NCBI GenBank assembly: GCA_947038155.1
Contig: CAMQVH010000002.1
Coordinates: 62,001-126,000 of the forward strand
Length of the DNA: 64,000 bases
Direction: 5' to 3'
Source of the DNA: an uncultured Bacteroides sp.
GTDB taxonomy: Bacteria > Bacteroidota > Bacteroidia > Bacteroidales > Bacteroidaceae
In this document: positions 1 to 9,795 of the stretch, in pieces
How positions within the stretch are numbered: the first letter of the stretch is position 1
Layout of the letters: every line of letters starts with the position of its first letter
Notes under the pieces: generated by a model
Database searches by the model: none
The model's input: only the letters and a program-made list of their open reading frames with translations
What the model was told of the DNA's origin: nothing
Made by a program: the position numbers and the translations under genes

Positions 1-1311
1 ATAGCAGTAGTCAGCATCAAAGTTTGACGGAGCAGCGCAACGTCCTTCGTAACCGAAGAAGTGGTGCTGTGCAGCAAACTTACCCACATATTTGCCATCT
101 TCTTTCCAAGCAGCCAATTTGGTAGCTACCATTTCAGACAACAGTTTTTCTGTTTCGATCAGTGATACCTGAACGTTTCCGTGCGGGTCACGGTCCAGTG
201 TCAGCTGGCGAGCTACACCTTCCGGCAGACTTGCATAGATAGCAGAGTTTTCCGGAGACAGCTTACGGATGATGTAATCACGTTGATGAGACTTCTTGAT
301 CTGAGAGAACTCTTCTGCATTTGCAGCCAGGAAGTCGTTCAACTCAGCGATCAGACGCTTCATAGCCGGAATAAATTCCACCAGTCCTTCCGGAATCAAT
401 ACTGTACCGAAGTTATTTCCCTGTGCAGCACGGTCAGCTACCACTTTAGCGATAGATGTTACTACATCATCCAGAGACATATCTTTTTCTTCCACTTCTT
501 CAGAAACGATACATACGTTAGGCTGTACCTGCAAAGCACATTCCAGTGCAATGTGAGAAGCCGAACGACCCATCAATTTGATAAAGTGCCAGTATTTACG
601 GGCTGAGTTACAGTCACGCTGGATGTTACCGATTACTTCTGCATAAGTCTTACAAGCTGTATCGAAACCGAAAGAAGTTTCAATCATATCGTTCTTCAAG
701 TCACCGTCAATCGTCTTCGGGCAACCGATCACCTGTACACCGTACTTCTTGGCAGCATAGTATTCAGCCAATACACAAGCGTTTGTATTAGAGTCATCAC
801 CACCGATGATAACCAGTGCTTTGATGCCCAATTCTTTGATGATCTCAAATCCCTTCTCAAACTGAGCTTCAGTTTCCAGCTTCGTACGTCCCGAACCGAT
901 GATATCGAAACCACCTGTGTTACGGTATTCGTCGATGATGTCAGCAGTCAGTTCCATATAGTTGTGGTCTACCAGACCGCCAGGACCCAGGATAAAGCCG
1001 TACAGCTTACTTTCAGGATTCAGCTTTTTGATACCGTCGAACAAACCAGAGATTACATTGTGTCCGCCCGGAGCTTGTCCGCCGGAAAGGATTACACCTA
1101 CGTTCATAGCAGGAAGTTGAACAGCTTCACCAGCTTCGAATGTAATCAACGGCATTCCGTACGTGTTAGGGAATAATGCTTTGATAGCTTCCTGATCGGC
1201 TACAGATTGAGTAGCAGCACCTGCTACAGCCTTAACAGCTCCTGATGCCAATGCTTTCGGAAGTTTGGGCTGGTAAGCAGCCCTTGCGATTTGCAATGCA
1301 CTTTTAGTCAT
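1..1311 (-). CDS. pfp: Diphosphate-fructose-6-phosphate 1-phosphotransferase (PPi-PFK), 3' end cut by window
   Basis: Cytoplasmic glycolytic enzyme that phosphorylates fructose 6-phosphate to the 1,6-bisphosphate with pyrophosphate as donor. The 437 codons visible begin [10 protein letters not shown] at 1311; the frame is open to base 1, so the C-terminus lies outside. The nucleotide/PPi loop [10 protein letters not shown] is at residues 76-85, GGDDS at 170-174 and PKTIDGD at 198-204. Aspartate in place of the second glycine of the ATP-type GGDGS motif, and the Lys before TIDGD, are established markers of PPi rather than ATP use. The long N-terminal extension before the first loop fits the long (about 550 aa) class. 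It is downstream of and co-oriented with the efflux operon but has its own leader of about 130 nt. Confidence 0.93.
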   Translation of the reverse strand, partial: MTKSALQIARAAYQPKLPKALASGAVKAVAGAATQSVADQEAIKALFPNTYGMPLITFEAGEAVQLPAMNVGVILSGGQAPGGHNVISGLFDGIKKLNPESKLYGFILGPGGLVDHNYMELTADIIDEYRNTGGFDIIGSGRTKLETEAQFEKGFEIIKELGIKALVIIGGDDSNTNACVLAEYYAAKKYGVQVIGCPKTIDGDLKNDMIETSFGFDTACKTYAEVIGNIQRDCNSARKYWHFIKLMGRSASHIALECALQVQPNVCIVSEEVEEKDMSLDDVVTSIAKVVADRAAQGNNFGTVLIPEGLVEFIPAMKRLIAELNDFLAANAEEFSQIKKSHQRDYIIRKLSPENSAIYASLPEGVARQLTLDRDPHGNVQVSLIETEKLLSEMVATKLAAWKEDGKYVGKFAAQHHFFGYEGRCAAPSNFDADYCY

Positions 1312-1371
1312 TTTCTTTAATTTTTTATTTAAAGGTGTTAGTAAGTTTCTTGTCAAACTTGAAAAGCGTTG

Positions 1372-1402
1372 CAAATTTCGCATTTTTCCTCGAATTATGA
1401 AA
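1372..1402 (-). promoter_or_regulatory. Weak candidate promoter for pfp
   Basis: On the minus strand TTTC (1402-1399) is followed after 19 nt by GAAATTTG (1379-1372). This is one mismatch each from the Bacteroides -33 TTTG and -7 TAnnTTTG elements. It would start transcription roughly 55 nt upstream of the ATG. The match is weak and rests on spacing and position only. Confidence 0.25.
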
Positions 1403-1441
1403 GAGAAGCCCTCATTTTATTTCGCTGCATAGTTACAGAGG

Positions 1442-2815
1442 CTATTGCTTCCAGCCACCGCCAAGTGCTTTATACAGTTGTACTACGGTGATCAGTTCAT
1501 CACGAATAGCGTTACTCAGACCAATTTGTGCGTCAAAATAACCACGCTGGGCATCAAGAACATCCAGATAATTGATCACTCCATTGATATATTGCAACTG
1601 CGCCAAATCCATATAACTCTTAGCCGAACGTTCCAGATTGGCACGAAGCGCGTACACCTCTTTTATCTTATTAAAGTTGACAATCGCATTACGTGTCTCC
1701 TTGAAAGCCGTCAGGACTGTTTTCTCATAACTATGTATTTCTGCTTCATAGGCCGCTTTTTTGCCTTTCAACGCAGCACGGTTTTTTCCCCAGCCAAAAA
1801 TAGGAGTCAATAAAGCACCTTCCATAACGGCATAAGGCGATTTTAGAAGTTCTGACAAAGACGTGCTTTCACTACCGAAACCACCCGTCAGTGCCAGACG
1901 AGGAAACATATTCGTATAAGCCACACCTACTTTTGCATTGGCAGCGATCAGTTTCTGCTCTGCCTGACGTATATCGGGACGGCGTTCCAGCAAAGTGGAA
2001 GGCATCCCTATCGGAAGAGTTTCCGGGAAATTAAACTCCTGAAGCAAACGGGAACGGGCTATGCGATTCGGGTATTCTCCGGCCAGAAAAGCAATATCAT
2101 TCTCTTTCAGCGATATTTTGCGTTCCAGATCAGGAACCAAAGTAGCTGTACGTGCCAACTCTACCTGCGCCTGACGATAAGAAGTCTCCGAAGTAAGTCC
2201 TCCTTCAAAACGGATACGTGCCAGACGAACCCCTTCTTCACGAGCTTTTAAAGTCTGCTTGACGATATCCAGTTCCGTATCCAAGGCAACCAGCTCATAA
2301 TATGCCTGTGCCACTTCCGCCACAATCGTCATCTGAAGCGCACGTTGCGCTTCTACTGACTGCAGATATTCGGCGATGCTGGCAGAACGTGCCCATCGCA
2401 GATTTCCCCAAAGATCGAGTTCCCATGAAACTAGGAACTGCGCTTCAAAAGTATCCGATTTCTTAAAAGCATCTCCCCCATGATTTTCAAGTTCACGCTC
2501 GGCAGTCACTTTACCTTTAATATCGGGAAGCAGCGCGGCGGTGGATATCCGTTTCTGAGCTGCCATTTCCTTGATGCGGGCAGCCGCTATCAACATATCT
2601 TTATTATGGTCCAACGCACGGTCTATAAGACTGCGAAGTGTGGAATCCGTGTAGATTTCCTCCCAATCCTGATCTCCAAAGCTGACCGTATCCTGATGTT
2701 GAGCCAGACTATCGGGTAAATGAAGATCAGGACGGACGTAGCTCTTGCCTACTTTGCAGGAAGTCAGTATTCCTGCAAAAAGTAGTATAGCAATATATAG
2801 TTTATTCAGTTTCAT
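1442..2815 (-). CDS. RND efflux outer-membrane channel lipoprotein (OprM/NodT type)
   Basis: Outer-membrane factor that would form the exit duct of the tripartite pump encoded just upstream. The 457-aa product starts with a lipoprotein signal peptide ending in LTSC (Cys20), followed by KVGKSYVRPDL, typical of the OprM/NodT class. It has the expected two TolC-like alpha-helical/beta repeats, the second including the LPIGMPSTLLERRPDIRQAE stretch characteristic of this family, and the usual length. Its ATG overlaps the stop codon of the RND gene in a TAATG arrangement, so the two are translationally coupled. It is the last gene of the MFP-RND-OMF operon. Confidence 0.92.
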   Translation of the reverse strand: MKLNKLYIAILLFAGILTSCKVGKSYVRPDLHLPDSLAQHQDTVSFGDQDWEEIYTDSTLRSLIDRALDHNKDMLIAAARIKEMAAQKRISTAALLPDIKGKVTAERELENHGGDAFKKSDTFEAQFLVSWELDLWGNLRWARSASIAEYLQSVEAQRALQMTIVAEVAQAYYELVALDTELDIVKQTLKAREEGVRLARIRFEGGLTSETSYRQAQVELARTATLVPDLERKISLKENDIAFLAGEYPNRIARSRLLQEFNFPETLPIGMPSTLLERRPDIRQAEQKLIAANAKVGVAYTNMFPRLALTGGFGSESTSLSELLKSPYAVMEGALLTPIFGWGKNRAALKGKKAAYEAEIHSYEKTVLTAFKETRNAIVNFNKIKEVYALRANLERSAKSYMDLAQLQYINGVINYLDVLDAQRGYFDAQIGLSNAIRDELITVVQLYKALGGGWKQ

Positions 2816-5800
2816 TATTTCTTATGTTTTAAGATTTTCGACTTTGTTTTATACACCATCACAAAGAAGAACGGCACGAGAATGATACCAAATACGATAG
2901 CGAATATCATTCCGAAGAATACGCCCGTACCAATCGCCTGACGGCTCGCCGAACCCGGACCACTCGCCAGTACCATCGGAAGCATTCCCAGTACAAATGC
3001 AAGGGAAGTCATCAGAATAGGACGGAAACGTAATTTCGCTGCGTAGATTGCCGACTGAATCAAGTCTTCACCTCTATCTACCTGCACTTTGGCAAACTCT
3101 ACAATCAAAATGGCATTCTTGGCGGCAAGCCCGACAAGCATTACCAATCCGATCTGGAAATAAACATCATTCTCCAGTCCGCATACCCAGACTCCCAGAT
3201 AGGCTCCCAAAGCTGCTACAGGCAAGGATAGCAATACAGCAATCGGCACTGTCCAACTTTCATATTGTGCGGCAAGGAAGAGGAAGACAAACAAGAACAC
3301 CAATGCCATGACCATCCCCGTCTGACCGCCTGCCTGTTTCTCCTGATAAGAAAGTCCGCTCCACTCCAGTCCGATATTATCCGGAAGATGGTCACGGGCG
3401 ATCTGCTCCATAATCTCCATTGCCTGACCGGAACTGTATCCCTGTGCGGCAGCACCCCGGATAACGGCAGTAGTAAACATATTGAAACGCTTGATACTTC
3501 CCGGTCCTGTCGTATAAGAAGCATTACCCAAAGAAGTCAGCGGCACCATCGCTCCATTGGAAGCTTTCACAAAGAACAGGTTGATATTGTCTTTATGTTC
3601 CCGATAAGGAGCTTCCGCCTGAATATATACCTTATATATACGGTTGAACATATTAAAGTCATTCACATACACCGAACCTGTATACGCTTTCATCGTAGAA
3701 AACACATCTGCCAAGGGTACTCCCAGCATTTTCACCTTGTCTCTGTCCACATCAAAGTAGAGTTGGGGAATCTCCGACTGCAAGGAAGAAGACAAACCGG
3801 TAAGTTCCTTACGTTTGGAAGCATAATACATCAACGTATCTGCCGCATCAACCAAGTTATCGAAAGTAGCCTCTCCACGAGCTTCCAACTGCATTTCAAA
3901 ACCACCGGAGCTGCCCAATCCCGGTATGACCGGAGGAGTAGACAGGTAGACTTTACATTCGGGGTATTCTCTCAAATGTTTTTCTACCGTATCCATAATT
4001 TTTTCAATACTGGTACTCTTTCTCTCTTCCCAAGGTTTCAGAATAACGGTCAGCTCGGCACGTCCCTGATTACTGCCTACACGCGGACTGCTTCCGGTCA
4101 CGTTCTGCACATATTCTATATATGGATTCTTCTCCAGATAAGCAATCGCGCGTTCCGTTACTACACGGGTTCGCTCCAAGGTAGCTCCTTCCGGCAGTTC
4201 AAGTTCAATCTTAAAGTATCCCTGGTCTTCTACCGGCAAGAAACTGGTCGGAATAATCCGGTGAATCAACAGAATAGCAATCAATACCATACCAAAAGCA
4301 CTCAAAACCCGACGAGGATGTTTGATAGTACGGGTGACGGCAGCTACATACTTATTGCTTCCGATACCCAGCCACTCATTGATCTTTCTGAATACTATAT
4401 TTTTCTTCTTGCCACTATCCGGTTTCAAAATGAGCGAACACATCACAGGGCTCAGCGTTAAAGCAACCACAGTAGAAATCAGTACAGATACCACGATAGT
4501 TACCGTAAACTGACGATACAGCTGCCCGGTAATTCCACTCAGAAAACTTACCGGAACAAACACAGCCGCCAATACCAGTGAAGTAGCGATCAATGCGCTT
4601 GATAATCCGTTCATCGCTTTCTTTGTCGCCTCATAAGGACTCAGCTTCTCCGTTTCCATAATATGCTCTACTCCTTCCACCACTACAATCGCATCATCGA
4701 CCACGATACCGATGGCGAGAATCAAACCGAGTAAGGTCAATATATTAATAGAGAAACCAAAAATCAGCATGAATCCGAAAGTACCAATCAGGGAGATAGG
4801 TACCGCTACCACCGGAATCAATGTAGCACGCCAGCTCTGCAAAGACAGATACACTACCAACACAACCAGCACCAATGCTTCAAACAATGTTTTATACACC
4901 TCATGGATAGACTCGGAGATATACGTTGTCATATCAAACGGAATCTCATAACTCAATCCTTCCGGAAAATTCTCGCTGATTTCTTCCATCGCCTTCTTTA
5001 CATTCTTGGCTACTTCCATCGCATTGGCACCCGGCAACATGTAAATACCCAGTACCGCTGCATTCTCACCATTGATACCACTCTCGGTATTGTATGAAGA
5101 AGCCTCCAAGGATACACGTGCCACATCCTTCAGCCGGATGATGGAACCATTGGCATTGGCACGTACCACAATATCCTCAAATTGCCCTACTGTAGAAAGA
5201 CGTCCTTGAGTAGTGATAGGAATCGTTATATCCAGTCCCTGTACCGGCTGCTGACCTAATACACCGGCTGCCGATTCACGGTTCTGGTCTTTCAAGGCAT
5301 TCTGCAAGTCCTGTACAGTCAATCCGAAGTTAGCCAGCTTATCAGGCTCTGCCCATATCTGCATAGCATAGTAACGGCTACCGATATTAGATACACGTCC
5401 TACTCCCGGAATACGGCGAATCACATCGAGCACATTGATCGTAGCAAAGTTGCTCAGGTAAATTTCGTCAAACTTAGGATCGGTAGAAGTCAGACAAAGT
5501 GTCATTAACTGACTGGGTGCCTGTTTCTCTACGGAAATACCATTCTGAATCACTTCCGCCGGAAGACGGGATTCAGCCAGCTTCACACGGTTCTGAATTT
5601 CCACAGCAGCCAGATCCGGGTCGGCAGATACATCAAAGGTAACTGTTGCCGAGAAGCCACCGGAGTTAGAACTGTTTGATTCCATATAAAGCATACCGGG
5701 CGTACCATTGATTTCCTGTTCAATCGGAGTAGCCACCGCCTGTGACACGGTAAGCGCACTCGCACCCGGATAAGACGCACTGATCTTTACCACCGGAGGC

Positions 5801-5919
5801 GTGATCTGCGGATATTGATCCACCGGAAGCATGGTCAGCCCGATGATTCCGACAATCACAATCACGATGGAAATGACAGCCGAAAATACCGGCCTGTCTA
5901 TAAAAAAACTAACTTTCAT
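2815..5919 (-). CDS. RND multidrug efflux inner-membrane pump (AcrB/HAE-1 type)
   Basis: Proton-driven drug/proton antiporter of the inner membrane. The 1034-aa protein has the HAE-1 layout: TM1, periplasmic porter loop, TM2-6, second loop, TM8-12. The opening contains PVDQYPQITPP, and TM4 carries GIVVDDAIVVVE with Asp408-Asp409, the proton-relay pair that corresponds to AcrB D407/D408. The TM10 segment GLAAKNAILIVEFAK carries the partner lysine. All proton-relay residues are therefore present, which differs from the two RND proteins further along the window. Only 3 nt separate it from the membrane-fusion gene upstream, and its stop overlaps the OMF start. The substrate cannot be told from sequence. 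Confidence 0.95.
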   Translation of the reverse strand: MKVSFFIDRPVFSAVISIVIVIVGIIGLTMLPVDQYPQITPPVVKISASYPGASALTVSQAVATPIEQEINGTPGMLYMESNSSNSGGFSATVTFDVSADPDLAAVEIQNRVKLAESRLPAEVIQNGISVEKQAPSQLMTLCLTSTDPKFDEIYLSNFATINVLDVIRRIPGVGRVSNIGSRYYAMQIWAEPDKLANFGLTVQDLQNALKDQNRESAAGVLGQQPVQGLDITIPITTQGRLSTVGQFEDIVVRANANGSIIRLKDVARVSLEASSYNTESGINGENAAVLGIYMLPGANAMEVAKNVKKAMEEISENFPEGLSYEIPFDMTTYISESIHEVYKTLFEALVLVVLVVYLSLQSWRATLIPVVAVPISLIGTFGFMLIFGFSINILTLLGLILAIGIVVDDAIVVVEGVEHIMETEKLSPYEATKKAMNGLSSALIATSLVLAAVFVPVSFLSGITGQLYRQFTVTIVVSVLISTVVALTLSPVMCSLILKPDSGKKKNIVFRKINEWLGIGSNKYVAAVTRTIKHPRRVLSAFGMVLIAILLIHRIIPTSFLPVEDQGYFKIELELPEGATLERTRVVTERAIAYLEKNPYIEYVQNVTGSSPRVGSNQGRAELTVILKPWEERKSTSIEKIMDTVEKHLREYPECKVYLSTPPVIPGLGSSGGFEMQLEARGEATFDNLVDAADTLMYYASKRKELTGLSSSLQSEIPQLYFDVDRDKVKMLGVPLADVFSTMKAYTGSVYVNDFNMFNRIYKVYIQAEAPYREHKDNINLFFVKASNGAMVPLTSLGNASYTTGPGSIKRFNMFTTAVIRGAAAQGYSSGQAMEIMEQIARDHLPDNIGLEWSGLSYQEKQAGGQTGMVMALVFLFVFLFLAAQYESWTVPIAVLLSLPVAALGAYLGVWVCGLENDVYFQIGLVMLVGLAAKNAILIVEFAKVQVDRGEDLIQSAIYAAKLRFRPILMTSLAFVLGMLPMVLASGPGSASRQAIGTGVFFGMIFAIVFGIILVPFFFVMVYKTKSKILKHKK

Positions 5920-5922
5920 TGA

Positions 5923-7158
5923 TTATTCTCCTTTTGCGTTATCCTTCATTCCTGTTGTAGAATCACCTGCCACCATAGTGGTATCCTTCACTTCCATTTC
6001 CGGCTGACTGATCCGTACTTTCATACCCGGGGTCAACTTATGGAAACCTTCTACAACAATTGTCTCTCCTACAGCAAGTCCTCTTTCCACTACGACGTTA
6101 TTCCCCACTTCGGGTCCTAACTCGATAAAACGTTTCTCTACTGTATCATCTTTACGCATTGTATAAATATAAGCTCCGCCTTTTTCAATGGTAACAGCTT
6201 TCATCGGAACAAGGATAGCTCCTTCACGCACGTCCAAAAGTAGTTTTACTTTGGTAAACTGTCCCGGAAGTAATACCTGTTTCGGGTTAGGCATCTCTGC
6301 ACGTACGGAGAAAGTACCTGTCTGGGGATCGACCTGCGGTTCTGCAAAATCGACATATCCTTTATAGGGGTAAACCGTATTATCCGCCAAAGTAATAGTA
6401 ATGTTCGGTTGCCAGGAACGGGTAGAATCCTGTTGTCCGAGGTTAATATTACGTTCTTTACTTTTCAGATAATCAAGTGCCGTCATACTGAAATCGACCA
6501 ATACGGTATCGCTTTTTACTACTGTAGCCAGCAGAGACTTTCCTCCCGGACCAACAAGCGTTCCCAAGTCTACATTTCTTTCACTGATATGTCCGGCAAG
6601 AGGTGAACGAACGATGGTATAGCCTAATTCGAGTTCAGCCTGCGCCAAGTCCGCTTCACTCATCGCTACTGTCGCAACAGCGCTTTCATAAGCTGCTTCC
6701 GCATTATCCAGATCCAGCTGACTAGCAGCATTCTGTTCGTACAACGGACGGATACGTTTCAAGTCACGTTCAGCTTTCAATGCCTGTGCTTCATCTTTTT
6801 TCAGCTGAGCCCGTGCCTTGTCGGCTTTCGCGCGATACTGATCCTGATTGATCACAAACAAGACCTGATTCTTATTTACATAAGTGCCTTCGGCAAAAAG
6901 CATGTTTTCCAGATAGCCTTCTACCCTGGCACGTACTTCGACAAATTGCTGGGCACGGATTCGCCCCACATATTCTCCGAATATCTCTACATCATCTTTT
7001 ATAACCGGTTCAACAATCACTGTCGGCATTTCCGGCGCAGCCTTCTGAGGTCGGGTCAGTATCCAATACACTCCCAACACAATTACCATACATACTACAG
7101 CAGCAATGGTTCTCTTTCTCCTCAGTTTCAACTCATGTTTCGAAAAGAATAATCTCAT
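5923..7158 (-). CDS. RND efflux membrane-fusion (periplasmic adaptor) protein, AcrA type
   Basis: Periplasmic adaptor linking the RND pump to the outer-membrane channel. The 411-aa protein has an N-terminal hydrophobic anchor at about residues 17-35 (TIAAVVCMVIVLGVYWIL) and no convincing lipobox. A lipoyl/hairpin region with two long heptad-rich helices follows (about 90-185, rich in QLKKDEAQALKAERDLKRI). The beta-barrel and membrane-proximal domains come next (RSPLAGHISERNVDLGTLVG, and LPGQFTKVKLLLDVREGAILVP near 295-325). It is the first gene of the operon and is transcribed divergently from the patatin-like gene. Confidence 0.93.
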   Translation of the reverse strand: MRLFFSKHELKLRRKRTIAAVVCMVIVLGVYWILTRPQKAAPEMPTVIVEPVIKDDVEIFGEYVGRIRAQQFVEVRARVEGYLENMLFAEGTYVNKNQVLFVINQDQYRAKADKARAQLKKDEAQALKAERDLKRIRPLYEQNAASQLDLDNAEAAYESAVATVAMSEADLAQAELELGYTIVRSPLAGHISERNVDLGTLVGPGGKSLLATVVKSDTVLVDFSMTALDYLKSKERNINLGQQDSTRSWQPNITITLADNTVYPYKGYVDFAEPQVDPQTGTFSVRAEMPNPKQVLLPGQFTKVKLLLDVREGAILVPMKAVTIEKGGAYIYTMRKDDTVEKRFIELGPEVGNNVVVERGLAVGETIVVEGFHKLTPGMKVRISQPEMEVKDTTMVAGDSTTGMKDNAKGE

Positions 7159-7284
7159 ATCGAATCTTATTATTTAATTTAACTTATGTTTGTTCTACAC
7201 TCTATTATGCAATACACATACCAAAATATCCTGTTTTATCTTATCTGTTTATTATCAACATATTACATTTTTCCTCTTGAAGAC

Positions 7285-7331
7285 GGAAGTGTGGAAAACA
7301 TCCTTAAAGTGTAGAATTTATCCACATTTCC
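7285..7331. promoter_or_regulatory. Repeated AAGTGTGGA-like motif in divergent intergenic region (putative operator)
   Basis: The 271-nt gap 7159-7429 lies between divergent starts. AAGTGTGGA is at 7287-7295 and AAGTGTAGA at 7307-7315, exactly 20 bp apart. TCCACATTT at 7321-7329 is the inverse complement of AAATGTGGA. The outer copies form a dyad (7285-7295 with 7321-7331, 10 of 11 pairs). Two direct copies two helical turns apart plus an inverted copy look like a regulator-binding site; no regulator gene is adjacent. The rest of the gap is AT-rich, and I found no convincing promoter for the efflux operon in it. Confidence 0.4.
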
Positions 7332-7386
7332 GACTTTTAGAACATTTTTTATAGTTCTTGTTTCATCAACTAAACAATTTATCCCC

Positions 7387-7394
7387 TACATTTG
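7387..7394 (+). promoter_or_regulatory. -7 element of promoter for the patatin-like gene
   Basis: TACATTTG is a perfect match to the Bacteroides -7 consensus TAnnTTTG, 36 nt upstream of the ATG at 7430. A TTGTTTC stretch at 7358-7364 could supply the -33 contact, with slightly long spacing (about 22 nt). The position supports a start at 7430, since the in-frame ATG at 7358 would lie upstream of the promoter. Confidence 0.5.
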
Positions 7395-7429
7395 TAGTTA
7401 TATTGTACATCAACACAATAACATGTCTA

Positions 7430-9646
7430 ATGAAAAAACAAATCTTTTCAACATTAGTTTTTGCAATGTGCCTGATATTACCTTTTTCTGTTTATTCACA
7501 GGAACAACGGAAGAAGGTCGGCGTCGTCCTCAGTGGCGGCGGTGCCAAAGGAGTGGCACATATCAAAGCATTGAAAGTCATCGAGGAAGCAGGCATTCCG
7601 ATTGATTATATAGTAGGCACCAGTATGGGATCTATAGTCGGTGGACTTTACGCCATCGGTTATACTCCGGAACAACTGGACAGTATGGTACGCAAGCAAG
7701 ACTGGACTTTCCTTTTGAGCGATCGTATCAAACGCAGTGCCATGTCGCTCACCGAACGCGAACGCTCTGCAAAATACATTGTTTCGCTTCCTTTCACAAA
7801 GAACCCGAAAGCTGCCATGTCCGGAGGAATTATCAAAGGACAGAATCTTGCCAATCTGTTCTCTGATCTGACAATGGGCTACCATGACTCGATCAATTTT
7901 AATAAGTTACCGATCCCCTTCGCCTGTGTATCGGCCAATGTAGTCAATGGGGACCAGATCGTATTCCATGATGGCGTACTCTCTACTGCCATGCGTGCCA
8001 GTATGGCTATCCCCGGTGTATTCACACCGGTACGCAAAGACAGTATGGTATTGGTAGACGGTGGAATTGTCAATAATTATCCGGCAGATGTGGCCAAAGC
8101 AATGGGAGCCGATATTATTATCGGAGTCGATGTTCAGAATGCGCTGAAAAGTGCCGACAAACTCAACAGCGCTCCGGACATATTGGGGCAGATTGTTGAT
8201 CTCACTTGCCAGACCAATCATGAAAAGAATGTAGAACTCACTGATACCTATATCAAGGTAAATGTAGACGGATTTTCTTCCGCCAGCTTCACTCCGGCAG
8301 CCATCGACTCCCTGATGCGTCGGGGCGAAGAAGCCGCACGTGCACAGTGGAATTCCCTGATTGCCTTAAAAAAAGAAATCGGTATACCGGACAATTATGT
8401 CCCCAAACAACATGGACCGTACTCTTCTCTTTCCAATTCACGGACAGTATACGTCACAGATATATCTTTCTCCGGCGTAGAGGCTGATGACAAAAAATGG
8501 CTGATGAAGAAGTGTAATCTCAAAGAGAACAGTAACATTACCACTCAGCAGATAGAACAAGCTGTGTATCAGTTGCGTGGCAGTCATTCTTACTCAAGCG
8601 CCAGCTACACACTTACCGACACTCCCGAAGGGTATCACCTTAATTTCTTGTTAGAAGAAAAATATGAGAAAAGAATCAATCTGGGCATCCGTTTCGACTC
8701 GGAAGAAATAGCATCCCTGCTGATTAATGCCACAGCGGATCTCAAAACTCATGTTCCTTCCCGATTATCCCTGACCGGCCGATTAGGAAAGCGATATGCC
8801 GCACGCATCGATTACACTCTCGAACCGATGCAGCAACGCAATTTCAATTTCTCATATATGTTTCAATATAATGACATCAACATCTATGATGAAGGCGAAC
8901 GTGCCTATAACACTACTTACAAGTATCATTTAACTGAATTTGGCTTTTCGGATGTCTGGTACAAAAACCTCCGCTTCGGACTCGGACTTCGTTTCGAATA
9001 TTATAAATACAAAGATTTTCTTTTCAAGAAACCGGAACTCACTGGGCTGGATGTAGAATCCGAACATTTCCTGAGTTATTTCGCTCAGGTATACTATAGT
9101 ACATTCGACAAAGGATATTTCCCTTCCAAAGGAACCGAATTCAAAGCTGCCTATTCGCTCTACACCGATAATATGGCTCAGTATAATGATCACGCCCCGT
9201 TCTCCGCACTGAGCGGTTCGTGGGCCAGCGTAGTTCCCGTAACCCGACGTTTTTCTATCATTCCATCCATCTATGGTCGTGTTCTGATTGGAAAAGACAT
9301 CGCCTATCCCTTGCAAAATGCCATTGGCGGCGAAGTATACGGACTCTACATTCCACAGCAACTGCCATTTGCCGGTGTGACCAATATGGAACTGATGGAC
9401 AATTCTATCATGATTGCATCCGTGAAACTCAGACAACGGATGGGAAGCATTCATTATCTCACTCTGACAGGTAATTATGGCTTGACGGACAGTCACTTCT
9501 TCGAAATACTGAAAGGGAAACAACTGTTTGGTATCAGTGCCGGATATGGTATGGACAGTATGTTCGGTCCGTTGGAGATTACGTTCGGGTATTCCAATCA
9601 GACTGACAAAGGAAGTTGTTATGTGAATCTGGGATACTACTTCTAA
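7430..9646 (+). CDS. Patatin-like phospholipase fused to a BamA-like outer-membrane barrel (PlpD-like)
   Basis: Predicted surface/periplasmic lipid acyl hydrolase anchored by its own beta-barrel. From the ATG at 7430 (738 aa) there is a clean signal peptide ending VYSQEQ. An in-frame ATG at 7358 would add 24 residues before it and is less likely. The patatin domain shows the oxyanion loop SGGGAKG (residues 35-41), the nucleophile elbow GTSMG with Ser65, and the catalytic DGG with Asp210, so the Ser-Asp dyad is intact. A POTRA-like segment follows (about 365-430). The C-terminal half is an Omp85/surface-antigen barrel, ending in SCYVNLGYYF with the terminal Phe typical of outer-membrane proteins. 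It is monocistronic and followed by a strong terminator-like palindrome. Confidence 0.92.
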   Translation: MKKQIFSTLVFAMCLILPFSVYSQEQRKKVGVVLSGGGAKGVAHIKALKVIEEAGIPIDYIVGTSMGSIVGGLYAIGYTPEQLDSMVRKQDWTFLLSDRIKRSAMSLTERERSAKYIVSLPFTKNPKAAMSGGIIKGQNLANLFSDLTMGYHDSINFNKLPIPFACVSANVVNGDQIVFHDGVLSTAMRASMAIPGVFTPVRKDSMVLVDGGIVNNYPADVAKAMGADIIIGVDVQNALKSADKLNSAPDILGQIVDLTCQTNHEKNVELTDTYIKVNVDGFSSASFTPAAIDSLMRRGEEAARAQWNSLIALKKEIGIPDNYVPKQHGPYSSLSNSRTVYVTDISFSGVEADDKKWLMKKCNLKENSNITTQQIEQAVYQLRGSHSYSSASYTLTDTPEGYHLNFLLEEKYEKRINLGIRFDSEEIASLLINATADLKTHVPSRLSLTGRLGKRYAARIDYTLEPMQQRNFNFSYMFQYNDINIYDEGERAYNTTYKYHLTEFGFSDVWYKNLRFGLGLRFEYYKYKDFLFKKPELTGLDVESEHFLSYFAQVYYSTFDKGYFPSKGTEFKAAYSLYTDNMAQYNDHAPFSALSGSWASVVPVTRRFSIIPSIYGRVLIGKDIAYPLQNAIGGEVYGLYIPQQLPFAGVTNMELMDNSIMIASVKLRQRMGSIHYLTLTGNYGLTDSHFFEILKGKQLFGISAGYGMDSMFGPLEITFGYSNQTDKGSCYVNLGYYF

Positions 9647-9689
9647 GTCACTATTTCGGTTCCTGCATACATAGGACTATACTTACCAT

Positions 9690-9753
9690 GATGAGAAAAA
9701 GTTCTCACTGCGATGAGACTTTTTTCTCATCATAGTGAGAATTTTTTCTCATC
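9690..9753. terminator. 64-bp near-perfect palindrome, bidirectional terminator between convergent genes
   Basis: The left arm 9690-9709 (GATGAGAAAAAGTTCTCACT) pairs with 9734-9753 at 19 of 20 positions. Inside it, GATGAGA (9712-9718) pairs with TCTCATC (9725-9731) around the same centre, leaving a T-rich six-base loop. Each 20-base arm can also fold on itself (GAGAA with TTCTC). It lies between the convergent patatin-like and permease genes and can terminate both. Confidence 0.8.
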
Positions 9754-9795
9754 GCAGCAAGAACACTTGAGAATATTCAGTATCCTAATCTGCTG

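Noticed and set aside
3265..4461. Long plus-strand open frame of 398 codons inside the RND gene
   Set aside because: It is antisense to the conserved AcrB-type gene, has Cys/His/Arg-rich composition without hydrophobic order, and no promoter or family resemblance.
7358..7429. Upstream start adding 24 residues to the patatin-like protein
   Set aside because: The -7 promoter element at 7387-7394 lies inside it, and the internal ATG at 7430 gives a proper signal peptide.
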